A stretch of DNA of 64,000 bases, from the NCBI RefSeq assembly GCF_001686985.1, contig NZ_CP015322.1, forward strand, positions 372,001 to 436,000, given 5' to 3'. This DNA comes from Mesorhizobium amorphae CCNWGS0123. GTDB taxonomy: Bacteria > Pseudomonadota > Alphaproteobacteria > Rhizobiales > Rhizobiaceae. Shown piece after piece: positions 1 to 8,271 of the stretch; position 1 is the stretch's first letter, and the number at the start of each line of letters is the position of its first letter. The notes under the pieces are model-generated. The model had not been told where the DNA came from. It searched no databases and worked only from the letters and a program-made list of their open reading frames with translations. A program made the translations under genes and the position numbers.

Positions 1-53
1 CCGGCAGCGTCGTCTCGACGCAATTACATGCTTGACGTCCCAGCGGCGATTAG
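1..53. repeat. Direct repeat shared with 24323-24375
   Basis: The first 53 bases match 24323-24375 with a single difference (C versus A near base 40). Both copies lie at the downstream tail of IS110-type transposase remnants, so this is probably the conserved 3' end of the same element type. Confidence 0.7.
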
Positions 54-412
54 TTTCCGTTGTGATCAAGCACGTTTTTCGACCCAGATGCGATCGGCTT
101 TGACGAGCGCGTTGGCGGTGACGAGGAGCTTGCGCATCTATAGCGATTTTGGCTGGTTTGCCCGATGCAATGAGGTGCTGATACTTTTCCCTGAGGTCAG
201 GGTTAAAGCGGGCAGCGACGAGAGCGGGCATGTAGAGTGCGCGTCTAACGTTGGCCCTTCCACCTTGGATGAAGCTTCTGCCTTTCCACTGCCCTGATTG
301 GCGGGCGACGGGAGCGAGTCCTGCCAGCGATGCGGCCTGTTTGTTATCAAGTGATCCGTGGCGCGCTGATCAGCCCGGCCCATGTCGGAGAGCACGGCGA
401 CCAATGCCGCCA
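1..412 (-). pseudogene. IS110-family transposase, 3' remnant
   Basis: Read on the minus strand from about 360 to 110, this stretch encodes the typical IS110/IS1111 C-terminal block, with DNKQAASLAGLAPVARQSG followed by KGRSFIQGGRANVRRALYMP and RFNPDLREKYQHLIASGKP. The reading frame is broken on both sides and there is no N-terminal RuvC-like half. The piece runs off the left window edge and stops just before the IS21 end near 473. Bases 1-53 recur at 24323-24375 with one mismatch, so a related element lies there too. Confidence 0.75.
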
Positions 413-601
413 ACTACACCACGCCGCGGGGCACGATCCACCGCCCAGTAATCAAAACGGTTGCAACAGTATGGCGCGACAATCTGGGAGAGAAGCGCGC
501 GACAATCAGGATGAGAATCTGGTGTCGCGGCGATGGCGATAATCGCGGCATGGATTGTCGCGCGCAAGAGGTTTGTCGATTTGATTGTCGCGGCGCGTCA
601 A

Positions 602-1414
602 TCAGGAAGCGACGTTCGCGGGTGTCGCATATGACGGCGGCCTGCCTGGCCCCCGCTTTCGCTCGATGGCCTCGCGCCGCCGATAGCTCTCGACATTCAG
701 CTCGAAGATTGTTGCATGATGGACGAGGCGATCCACCGCGGCGAGCGTCATGGCGGGATCGGGGAAGACCCTCCCCCATTCGCCGAAGGGCTGATTGGCG
801 GTGATCAGCATGGAACGCCGCTCGTAGCGGGCGCTGATGAGTTCGAACAGCACGCTGGTTTCGGCCTGGTCCTTGGTGACATAGGCGAGGTCGTCGAGGA
901 TCAGCAGGTGAAAGCGATCGAGCCGGTTGATGGCGGCTTCGAGGCCGAGTTCGCGGCGCGCGACCTGAAGCTTCTGGACGAGATCGGTGGTGCGGGTGAA
1001 CATGACCCGCCATCCGGTTTCGATAAGGGCGAGTCCGATGGCCGAGGCGAGATGGCTCTTTCCGCCGCCGGGCGGGCCGAACAGGAGCAGATTGGCGCCT
1101 TTCTCCAGCCAAGTGTCGCCGGCGGTGATGGCCATAACCTGGGCCTTGGAGATCATCGGAACGGCTTCGAACTCGAATGTGTCGAGGGTCTTGCCCGGCA
1201 GGAGGCGCGCCTCGGCGAGATGGCGTTCGATACGTCGCCGGTCGCGCTCGGCCAGTTCATGTTCAGTGATCGCAGCCAGGAAGCGAGCGGCCGGCCAACC
1301 TTCCTTGTCGGCCTGTTCGGCAAACTGCGGCCACATACCCTGGATGGCCGGTAAGCGTAGTTCGTTGAGGAGCAAGCTCAGTTTGGCTGAATCGACGGCG
1401 GGGTTCGTCTTCAT
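602..1414 (-). CDS. istB: IS21 transposition helper ATPase IstB
   Basis: This 270-residue AAA+ ATPase is the helper of the IS21 transposase; it selects target DNA and activates IstA. A Walker A motif (LLFGPPGGGKSHLASAIG, about residues 110-127) and a Walker B motif (LLILDDLAYV, about residues 170-180) are clear. The N-terminal region (LLNELRLPAI) and the C-terminal basic tail match the family. It starts at 1414, overlapping the end of istA by four bases (ATGA), so the two genes are translationally coupled. It differs from the second copy at 45017-45829 by only a few residues, all in the N-terminal third. It appears intact. Confidence 0.95.
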   Translation of the reverse strand: MKTNPAVDSAKLSLLLNELRLPAIQGMWPQFAEQADKEGWPAARFLAAITEHELAERDRRRIERHLAEARLLPGKTLDTFEFEAVPMISKAQVMAITAGDTWLEKGANLLLFGPPGGGKSHLASAIGLALIETGWRVMFTRTTDLVQKLQVARRELGLEAAINRLDRFHLLILDDLAYVTKDQAETSVLFELISARYERRSMLITANQPFGEWGRVFPDPAMTLAAVDRLVHHATIFELNVESYRRREAIERKRGPGRPPSYATPANVAS

Positions 1415-2883
1415 GCCGCATCTCCTGTCAGGTTGGCGCCAAGCAGGGCTTCATAGTCGTTGAGCGGAGCAAGGCGCACGACGACCCTCGGCAGTCGGGC
1501 GGGATCCGGCGCGAACCGTTCCCGCAAAGCAGCCATGTCGGGCAATCGCCGTGCCTGCAGCGCGGCAGTCAGTTGATCGGCCAGTTCGCTCTCGCAGCCG
1601 CGTTCGTGCGCCATGGCGAGAAGCTCGACCATGGTGCGGCAGGCCTGCCACTCAGGCAGTCGCTCCATGAGCTTGTCGAAGGTTCGCCTGTAGGCCTCGC
1701 GCGGGAACAGCTGGTCCCGGTAGACGAGGTTGAGCAGCGCCATCGGCTTGCGGCGCAGCGAATGGATGACATGCCGATAATTGACGACCTGGTTGTGCTT
1801 GCCGGTTGAAGAGGCGCGCCCGCGCGGCAGCGTCATGATCTGCGTGCCGCCGATGAAGATATCCAGCCGATCATCGAAGAGCCGCACTCTGAGGCGGTGG
1901 CCGATCAGGCGTGAGGGCACGGTGTAGAACACCTTGCGCAGCGTGAACCCGCCCGATGACGTGATGCGCACGGTGACCTCCTCGTAGTCGGAAGTGCGCC
2001 GGACGGGCAGTTCCTGAAGTTCGGTCCGCTCGATGTCGATGCGCTTGGAGTTGCGAGCATTCACGCGGCTGACGATCTCGTCGACAAAGCGACGGTAGGC
2101 TGCCAGGTCGTCGAAATCGCTCGATCCTCTCATCAGCAGCGCGTCATTGAGCGCTCGCTTGAGATGGCCGTGCGGCCCCTCGATAGACCCGTTCTCATGC
2201 GCGATGCTGCGATTGTTGCGGGAAGGCGTCATGCCGTAGTGGCCGCACAGTTCGTCGTAGCGGCGCGTCAGGTCCTCCCGTGCGTCCTTGTCCAGGTTGC
2301 GGAATGCCGCCGAGAGGCTGTCGCTGCGATGTTCGCGGGGAGCCCCGCCGAGCGACCACAGCGCATTCTGCAAGCCTTCCGCCAGAGCAACGAAACTCTC
2401 GCCGCCGAGCACGACATGCGCATGCTCGAAGCCCGAATAGGCGAGCCTGAAATGGTAGAGCCGGTGATCGAGCGTCTGGCCCGCGATCGTCACGCCGGCG
2501 GCGGCCATGTCGGTGAAATCCGACAATCCCATGCGTCCGGGTTCGTGGACCTGCCGGAAAATGACCTCCTGCTCCTCGCCATGGATGGCGCGCCAGGATC
2601 GAATACGGCGCTCGATCGTGCGGCGAATGCCGATGCTCAGTTCGGGATGTCGCCTGATCATCTCGTCGAAGATGGCGACCGGCCGGATGCCAGGAGCCGC
2701 CCGCAGCAGCGGCACGATCTCGGCGTCGAAAATCTCGGCGAGCGGATCGGGCCGGCGTCGTTGCCGCGGAACCTTCTTTTGTGACGGCAGTCTCGAATCC
2801 TTCTCGATGCGATAGGCCGTGGCCGTGCTGATCGACGCCTTCGCCGCCGCGACGGCCGTCGTATTGGTCTTCCGGAACTTCAT
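1411..2883 (-). CDS. istA: IS21 transposase IstA
   Basis: This 490-residue transposase has an N-terminal helix-turn-helix segment (AAAKASISTATAYRIEKDSR), an rve/DDE catalytic core whose acidic residues are visible around LSDFTDMAAAG, EHRSDSLSAAF and HENGSIEGPHG, and a C-terminal beta-barrel region. The start was set at the ATG at 2883, which has a GAGG motif about 8 bases upstream. The open frame extends 43 codons further, into the IS left end, and that part looks non-coding. This copy is full length, while copy 2 carries a frameshift, so copy 1 is the likelier source of activity. Confidence 0.93.
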   Translation of the reverse strand: MKFRKTNTTAVAAAKASISTATAYRIEKDSRLPSQKKVPRQRRRPDPLAEIFDAEIVPLLRAAPGIRPVAIFDEMIRRHPELSIGIRRTIERRIRSWRAIHGEEQEVIFRQVHEPGRMGLSDFTDMAAAGVTIAGQTLDHRLYHFRLAYSGFEHAHVVLGGESFVALAEGLQNALWSLGGAPREHRSDSLSAAFRNLDKDAREDLTRRYDELCGHYGMTPSRNNRSIAHENGSIEGPHGHLKRALNDALLMRGSSDFDDLAAYRRFVDEIVSRVNARNSKRIDIERTELQELPVRRTSDYEEVTVRITSSGGFTLRKVFYTVPSRLIGHRLRVRLFDDRLDIFIGGTQIMTLPRGRASSTGKHNQVVNYRHVIHSLRRKPMALLNLVYRDQLFPREAYRRTFDKLMERLPEWQACRTMVELLAMAHERGCESELADQLTAALQARRLPDMAALRERFAPDPARLPRVVVRLAPLNDYEALLGANLTGDAA

Positions 2884-3120
2884 GAAAAGCCTCAATTGGT
2901 GATCGGTTACGTGGCGGCCGGGCACAAAGTGATTCCTCCCCAACAGGAAAAACCACCGCATACCCGGTCGACCGTGATCACCAGACGACGCCCCGGAAAA
3001 GGAACGCGCCACCGGCGGGTTGAAACTCCAGTCGGGCTACGCCCTCCCTGCGTTCCAACCCGCCGGCATTCTCATCCTGATTGACGCTGCGCTCTCACGT
3101 TCATTGCCGCGCCGCAGCAA

Positions 3121-3274
3121 CAGACACTTCATATAACTTCACAGAATTTTTGTGACCGCAAATCGCTGACAATGGTACGTACACCACACGGTCTGAGGTC
3201 AGGCACGGCTGAAAGAGATTCTGCCGATGTAATCCGGACCGCCGCACAGCTCACAACGTCGGAGTCAACAGCCA
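3121..3274 (+). promoter_or_regulatory. Upstream region shared with the second ATP-grasp gene
   Basis: The segment from CAGACACTTCATATAACTTC through the GACAATGGTACGT motif aligns with 34516-34610, upstream of the paralogous ATP-grasp gene (CAGACGTTTCAAATAACTTC and GACGATGGTACGT). The conservation suggests that the promoter or operator was duplicated together with the gene. A GGAG motif precedes each start codon by 9-10 bases. I cannot define the -35 and -10 boxes. Confidence 0.5.
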
Positions 3275-4498
3275 ATGGCAAGAAGAGCACTCATGGTAGT
3301 GGAAGGCCATCGTTCTTTCTGTCTGCTATACGTGAAAGCGGCACGGCGTCTTGGCCTTCATCCAATTGTCCTGTCGGCTGATCCAACTCGGTATGACTAT
3401 CTTGCGGCGGAAGGAATTGAGGCAATCCGTATCGATACAGACAATATCGATGCGCTGATCCACGAATGTTCCCGGTTACGTTCGACCTATGACATTGCTG
3501 GCATTACGTCCGCCAGGGGAGCATTCTATTCGACAGTTGGCAAGCTCTGCCGGTATTTCGATCTACCGGGACCGGACCCCCAATCCGTCGAACGATGTTG
3601 CGATAAGTTCACCCAACGTCAGCTCCTGGCCCAGGCCGGCGTCCCAATACCTGCTTATCGCCTGGCAACGGATGCAGCGGAGGTAGAAAGCTTTGCTGCA
3701 GAGATCGGCCTGCCGGTGATTCTAAAGCCAACGGCGGGCAGCGGCAGCATGGGGGTCCGATTGTGCCCCAGTCTCGGTGAGTTGGCCGACCATACGACCT
3801 ATCTGTTGGAGAAACACATATGGCGGTCGTCGCCGAGGATACTGGTCGAAGATTTCGCACAAGGCCCGCATTATAGCATTGACATAATGGGAAATGCGGT
3901 CGTTGGGATTGCCGCCCTTGACTTCGGCCCCCCACCGCATTTCGTCTATCGTGAGCTCACCTATCCGGCCGTGCTGACGGAGGACGAGCATAATCGTATC
4001 GCCGATGTTTCGCTGAGCTGTTTGCGAGCTCTCGGCCTTGACTGGGGGCCAACGAACGTTGAGCTCCGGTGGACGAAGCGTGGCCCAGTCGTCATTGAAG
4101 TCAATCCGCGTCTTCCGGGTTCGCCCGCTCCTCAACTGGTTCAGCTGGCTTACGGTATCGATCTCGTCACCGAGCACATCAAGGTTGTCATCGGCGACGA
4201 ATGGAATTTGCACAGAAGCAATTCGCAGACTGCTGCCGCGCGGTTCCTAGTTGCTGATCGCGATGGGACGCTCGATTGGATCGGTGGCGACAGTCCGGCG
4301 GCTGCTGTATCAGGTGTCGCCGAGGTCAAATTTTATGTTGAACCCAAGACGCCGATCGTGAGGAAAGGCAATTACCGCGACTGTATCGGACATGTCATCG
4401 CCGCTTCCCCCAGCCTTGCTCGGACAGAGGCGATCCTTCAGCGTGCCGTCGACATGATCGATTGGTCGATAACACCATTTCCAGCCGAAAAGGAATAA
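3275..4498 (+). CDS. ATP-grasp ligase-like protein (paralogue 1)
   Basis: This 407-residue protein has a Rossmann-like N-terminal domain (ALMVVEGHRSFCLLYVKAAR), a central ATP-grasp fold with the nucleotide lysine and glycine loop (VILKPTAGSGSMG, Lys151), the VEDF segment near residue 190, and the metal-binding pair in VVIEVNPRL (Glu275, Asn277). ATP-grasp enzymes of this size (carbamoyl-phosphate synthetase, PurT and L-amino-acid ligase types) join a carboxylate to an amine or thiol through an acyl-phosphate. The substrate cannot be told from sequence. It is a monocistronic plus-strand gene between an IS21 and an IS481 remnant. A paralogue with a similar upstream region is at 34670-35953. GC looks slightly lower than in the flanking IS elements. 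Confidence 0.85.
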   Translation: MARRALMVVEGHRSFCLLYVKAARRLGLHPIVLSADPTRYDYLAAEGIEAIRIDTDNIDALIHECSRLRSTYDIAGITSARGAFYSTVGKLCRYFDLPGPDPQSVERCCDKFTQRQLLAQAGVPIPAYRLATDAAEVESFAAEIGLPVILKPTAGSGSMGVRLCPSLGELADHTTYLLEKHIWRSSPRILVEDFAQGPHYSIDIMGNAVVGIAALDFGPPPHFVYRELTYPAVLTEDEHNRIADVSLSCLRALGLDWGPTNVELRWTKRGPVVIEVNPRLPGSPAPQLVQLAYGIDLVTEHIKVVIGDEWNLHRSNSQTAAARFLVADRDGTLDWIGGDSPAAAVSGVAEVKFYVEPKTPIVRKGNYRDCIGHVIAASPSLARTEAILQRAVDMIDWSITPFPAEKE

Positions 4499-4629
4499 TC
4501 AGCGTTCTCACATCTCCGCACCAGCGTTCAGGTAAAGAGCCACCGTCGCCAAAGCGTTATGTGGCGAGAGCATGCTGACGAACAGAGAGACTTTGACCGT
4601 CTCCCCATTTCCTTCCGCTCGTAGGACGT

Positions 4630-5277
4630 TGTCGGTCATGACGCGCGAGACGGTGACGCCAAGGCTAGCATAGTAGGCAGCAACTGGTTTGAGGAAGGCG
4701 ACCGCGCCGAGGGCGGTTGGTCGGGCATGATGTCGGTGAAAGTGATACGTCGTCGATGCAGACATGGACATGTTCACATCCAGCGCCCCACCCGTTGCCT
4801 CGCCTCGAAACTTTGCCTGGTTCTGTCGCCGGTGATGCGGTGACCGACCGCCTCGAAACGGCCGAGTGTCTTGATATCCAGGTGGATGCGCCCGCTCGTA
4901 ACGACGCACCGGCTCGGCCGACTCGATATCCTTCAGCCGCGACAGGCCAGTTCGCCTCAGCACCCGGCTGACGGTGCCGGCGAGACCCCGACGGCAACCG
5001 CGATGTGCTTGCCGGTCAGGCGCTGGCGTCGCAGCGCGACAATGCGCTCGACGGTGGCTGCCTCGGTGGGACGATAAAGCTTTCTGGGGCGCGAAGAGCG
5101 ATCGGCCATACCTGCGCGGCCGTCAGCCTTGAACCGCTCCACCCATCGCGCCACGATCTTGGCCGACACACCATAGGCCTGCGCCGCAAGAGCTTGAGAA
5201 AGACGGCCCTAAATGACCCAAAGAGCCATTTCCTCTCGACGCAACGGCGTCAGACGGGCATTCTTGTGGATGTTCAT
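4630..5277 (-). pseudogene. IS481-family transposase remnant
   Basis: Reading from the ATG at 5277, the protein starts MNIHKNARLTPLRREEMALW, meets an in-frame TAG, then continues through a helix-turn-helix block (VSAKIVARWVERFKADGRAG; LTGKHIAVAVGVSPA). A frameshift leads into VLRRTGLSRLKDIESAEPVR. Pieces of the catalytic domain follow in alternating frames (YASLGVTVSRVMTDN). The 3' third is absent; the open frame down to 4508 has a tail I cannot assign. It is clearly inactive. Confidence 0.8.
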
Positions 5278-5364
5278 TCGGATCCTCCGGTGAGTGCTGA
5301 AGCCTGGTAACTCCAGTCTCCTCCGTTCGGTCCGAATGGACAACCTATCGACAGCTCACACCTA

Positions 5365-5501
5365 GAGCGCGGCGGGAGCAACAGGTAGGCGAAGGCGAGC
5401 AGGTCGAATTGGGAGGCCAAATCGGTGAGAGCGCTGCGGAAATCGACCTCATCGACGCTGTCCCAAAGCCGTTCCAGAAATCTCTCGAAGACAGGTTGCA
5501 T
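5365..5501 (-). pseudogene. LuxR-type quorum-sensing regulator, N-terminal fragment
   Basis: The 45 or so codons starting at the ATG at 5501 (AGGA seven bases upstream) read MQPVFERFLERLWDSVDEVD and SALTDLASQFDLLAFAYL, resembling the start of the autoinducer-binding domain of rhizobial LuxR/TraR-type regulators. Homology stops at about 5365, where the sequence runs into the start of the IS481 remnant. The rest of the acyl-homoserine-lactone domain and the whole DNA-binding domain are missing. The assignment rests on a short segment. Confidence 0.5.
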
Positions 5502-5593
5502 GTCTGTCCTTATCAGCACCTTCCTTGGGTCTTCGGCAACTTGCTTGCAGGTGGCAGCAAGTCCAGGTGGACTTGCAACGTCTCAAAGATGCG

Positions 5594-5623
5594 CCCTGCC
5601 GGCGGGGAGGTGCACCGGCAGGG
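5594..5623 (-). terminator. Possible rho-independent terminator of the aminotransferase gene
   Basis: A 9-bp perfect inverted repeat (CCCTGCCGG / CCGGCAGGG) with a 12-base loop lies 77 bases downstream of the aminotransferase stop. On the minus strand the stem is followed only by a weak T-rich stretch (ATCTTTGAG), so termination strength is uncertain. Confidence 0.5.
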
Positions 5624-5700
5624 CCCCCGCCCAAAGGCCGCGGTTAAATGGGAGGACCGGACAGCAGCGGCAAGAAAATGCTGGTTGGCGCCCGCAAAGA

Positions 5701-7107
5701 TTATGCCGCGCCCTCTGCCTTTAGCGCGCGATAGGTCGTATCGACTGATTTCGCGGTTGCATCGACGATGATGTCGATCTCTTTTCGGGTAACGATCAGA
5801 GGTGGGGCATAGCCTAGGATATCGCCGTGCGGCATAGCTCGCCCGATGACACCATTCTCAAACAGAGCAGCGGCGGCGCGCACGCCGACCTGAAGTCCGG
5901 CCTCGAATGGCACCCGTTCTTTAGGATCCCGCATCAGCTCCACGGCGGATAGAATGCCGACGCCGCGAACCTCGCCAACAATGGGATGTCCGTCCAGTTC
6001 GGCTTTCATGCGGGCCTGCCAGTACGGCCCGACATCCCGAACATGTTCCAAGATGTTTCTTTCCTTTATCAATTTAATATTGGCAAGCGCGGCCGCCGCG
6101 CAAAGCGTGTGACCGGAATATGTCCAGCCATGGCCGAGTGCGCCGTGTTTTTCCGTTCCTTGCTCCAAGACCGACCAGACGCGGTCGCCGATAATTGACC
6201 CAGAGATGGGCAGGTAGGCAGAACTCAAGCCTTTGGCGATCGTTACGAAATCGGGACGCATGCCATAAAGGTGGGAACCGAATTTCTTACCGGTTCGCGC
6301 GAAGCCGCAGACCACTTCATCGGCGATAAGAAGGATATCGTGCTTGTCAAGCACCTCTTGAATCGCAGTCCAGTATCCCTTCGGGGGCGGAACAATGCCG
6401 CCGGTCCCAAGTACGGGCTCTCCGATGAAAGCTGCAACCGTCTCCGGGCCTTCAGAGAGGATAAGGGCTTCAAGTTCGTTGGCACAGCGCCTGGAGAACG
6501 CTTCCTCACTTTCGCCATCATGCGCCTGCCGGTAATGGTGCGGCGTCGTCGTATGGCGCACCAAATTCAGAGGCAGGTCGAAGAAATCGTGAAAGAAGGG
6601 AAGGCCTGTCAGGCTTCCGGTGACCAGCCCGGACCCGTGATATCCGCGATGCCGCGAGATGATCTTCTTCTTTTCAGGACGGCCGAGAATGTTGTTGTAG
6701 TACCACACCAGCTTGATGTTGGTTTCGTTGGCGTCGGAACCGGAGAGGCCGAAATAGACCCTTCGCATGTTCTGACCGAAATATTCGACCACGGCCTCCG
6801 CCAAGAGGGCGACTGGCTCGGTTCCTTGGCTTGCATAGATATGGGCGAACGGCAACTCGTGCGCTTGCCGGGCAATGGCGTCGGCTATCTCGGTGCAGCC
6901 ATACCCCATATTGACGCAATAGAGCCCGCCAAAACCGTCGAGGCTTTTTCGGCCTTCAGTATCCCAGATGTAGACGCCTTCCGCTCCGGCCATGATCCGA
7001 TTTGGCGTCTCGCCACGGCTGTGCTTGGCTAAGTGCGTAGACGGATGAAAGACGAAGTTTCGATCCTTCTCCCGGATTTGCTCGGTTCCCAGATTACTCA
7101 AGCCCAT
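5701..7107 (-). CDS. Class-III PLP-dependent aminotransferase (omega-amino acid type)
   Basis: This 468-residue fold-type I aminotransferase resembles enzymes that move an omega- or beta-amino group to pyruvate or 2-oxoglutarate (beta-alanine, taurine and GABA aminotransferase group). Visible features are the aldehyde-side motif YFGLSGSDANETNIKLVWYY, the PLP ring aspartate in LLIADEVVCGF (about Asp263), and the Schiff-base lysine in TIAKGLSSAYLP (Lys292). The start at 7107 is preferred over the longer frame to 7161, because AAGGAGAGG lies just upstream. It is single-gene, with an Lrp regulator 160 bases upstream on the same strand and repeats between them that look like operators. The product could be a semialdehyde for the aldehyde dehydrogenase at 9823-11256. 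The amine donor is not predictable. Confidence 0.88.
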   Translation of the reverse strand: MGLSNLGTEQIREKDRNFVFHPSTHLAKHSRGETPNRIMAGAEGVYIWDTEGRKSLDGFGGLYCVNMGYGCTEIADAIARQAHELPFAHIYASQGTEPVALLAEAVVEYFGQNMRRVYFGLSGSDANETNIKLVWYYNNILGRPEKKKIISRHRGYHGSGLVTGSLTGLPFFHDFFDLPLNLVRHTTTPHHYRQAHDGESEEAFSRRCANELEALILSEGPETVAAFIGEPVLGTGGIVPPPKGYWTAIQEVLDKHDILLIADEVVCGFARTGKKFGSHLYGMRPDFVTIAKGLSSAYLPISGSIIGDRVWSVLEQGTEKHGALGHGWTYSGHTLCAAAALANIKLIKERNILEHVRDVGPYWQARMKAELDGHPIVGEVRGVGILSAVELMRDPKERVPFEAGLQVGVRAAAALFENGVIGRAMPHGDILGYAPPLIVTRKEIDIIVDATAKSVDTTYRALKAEGAA

Positions 7108-7183
7108 CGTTCCTCTCCTTGCGATCCTTCGGCGGAGGACACTCAGCCGCCTCCCTGGCAATTAGCATACCGGCAAACACCTC

Positions 7184-7230
7184 ACGAATTTCGCGGGAAT
7201 TCGCGTCTTTGGCCAACGAATTCGCGGAAT
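7184..7230. promoter_or_regulatory. Direct repeats, probable Lrp-type operator
   Basis: Two near copies of ACGAATTYCGCGGGAAT begin at 7184 and 7216, 32 bases apart, or about three helical turns. They sit between the aminotransferase start (7107) and the Lrp-family regulator gene. Phased imperfect repeats upstream of a target gene next to an Lrp gene are what the family normally binds. Confidence 0.45.
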
Positions 7231-7267
7231 CGGCACCGATCGCCGTGGAAACCAAGGCTTCGAGGAT

Positions 7268-7765
7268 TTACCGTTGCCTCAGGGCGGACAAGGGGATCGG
7301 TGAATTGGATTTCACAGGTTTCGTCACAACAAGGCTATAGTATTGGTCGATACCCAAGCCGGCCTGCAGTAATCTCTCCATGAAATCCTGATACGCAGCC
7401 ATGGAAGGAGATGAAACGCGCATCAGATAGTCGATCCGCCCCCCGACAGCCCAGCAGTCGAGGATTTCCGGAATCTCCTGGATCGCAGTCTCGAAGTGTC
7501 GTTGATCCTCGAGACGATGGCGATCCAGAACCACCTCCACCATTATAGAGATAATGCCCCTGATGAGAGCTGGACTCAGTCGCGCGTAGAAGCCCTCAAT
7601 GATCCCTGCGGCTTGGAGCACACGGAGCCGCTCCGAACAGGCCGACGCCGAAAGGTGAACACGCTTTGCGAGCTCGCTTTTCGAAATCCGACCATCTGAC
7701 TGGATCTCTGACAGAATCCGGACATCCCAAGCGTCTAGTCGCACAGGATCGGGTTTTGACTTCAT
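7268..7765 (-). CDS. Lrp/AsnC-family transcriptional regulator
   Basis: The start at 7765 gives a 165-residue protein of normal family length. The N-terminus is a winged helix-turn-helix (LDAWDVRILSEIQSDGRISK, ELAKRVHLSASACSERLRVL). The C-terminal RAM/ligand domain is seen in ILDCWAVGGRIDYLMRVSSP and MAAYQDFMERLL. The longer open frame to 8071 has no homology. Lrp-type regulators form octamers that sense an amino acid and usually control an adjacent gene. Here the adjacent gene is the class-III aminotransferase transcribed in the same direction, so local control of amino-acid degradation is the simple reading. Confidence 0.9.
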   Translation of the reverse strand: MKSKPDPVRLDAWDVRILSEIQSDGRISKSELAKRVHLSASACSERLRVLQAAGIIEGFYARLSPALIRGIISIMVEVVLDRHRLEDQRHFETAIQEIPEILDCWAVGGRIDYLMRVSSPSMAAYQDFMERLLQAGLGIDQYYSLVVTKPVKSNSPIPLSALRQR

Positions 7766-8271
7766 GACTTTTGCTCTCGAGCGGTGGTCGACGGCGCAAT
7801 TGGTGCCAACCAATCCTATCATCAATTGAAGCGAGCGAATGTAGTGGGCGTCATCCGTCCTCGGCCTGCAACACTTCACTGCGAGGTAGTCGAAGTTAGG
7901 TGACTGAGAGCGATCCAAGCAGAAAAGGCTGTAGAACCGTTGTGCTATTGCCCCTCCCCCATAAGCGGGCGATGACGCATTTGGAGAGGGGTGGTCGCCT
8001 GGCGGCGGCGACCTCGTCGTAGATAGATAGTGACATTTTTTGGTATCTCCGGTGCTTGACCTCATTGGCACCCCTCGACAGCACCCTGAGCGTCGATCGT
8101 ATGGACGGCAGTTCGATGCAGTGTTTACATCCGAGCATTTGGCATCGAATGCGACTTGAAGGCCTTCTTATCTGGCTCGCCGAGGAGCTGAACCACAAGT
8201 TGCCGCTTGTGTTACCGATGCGGCCCAAAATCCAGCGGGGGAGTCTGGCCGGAGCGCGCGGCCGGGAAGAC
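7766..8271. other. Intergenic stretch without a recognised gene
   Basis: About 500 bases lie between the Lrp gene and the fumarase stop. Short open frames exist on the minus strand (for example MSLSIYDEVAAARR near 8030), but none has recognisable domains or convincing start signals. No terminator or operator stands out. Confidence 0.5.

Larger units (their letters stand above)
473..3115 (-). mobile_element. IS21-family insertion sequence, copy 1
   Basis: The element contains overlapping istA and istB on the minus strand. Comparison with the second copy at 43315-45960 shows homology ending at about 473 (GCGCGACAATC) and 3113 (ATTGCCGCGC read on plus), giving short imperfect terminal inverted repeats of the type GCGCGRCAATC. 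Subterminal copies of CAATCAGGATGAGAAT occur in opposite orientation at both ends, which is typical of IS21. The exact last base and any target duplication are not resolved, because the left flank is an IS110 remnant. Confidence 0.85.

Noticed and set aside
716..1354. 212-codon plus-strand frame opposite istB (and its copy on minus at 44975-45715)
   Set aside because: It occurs in both IS21 copies only because it is the antisense of istB; its composition is a mirror of the IstB codons.
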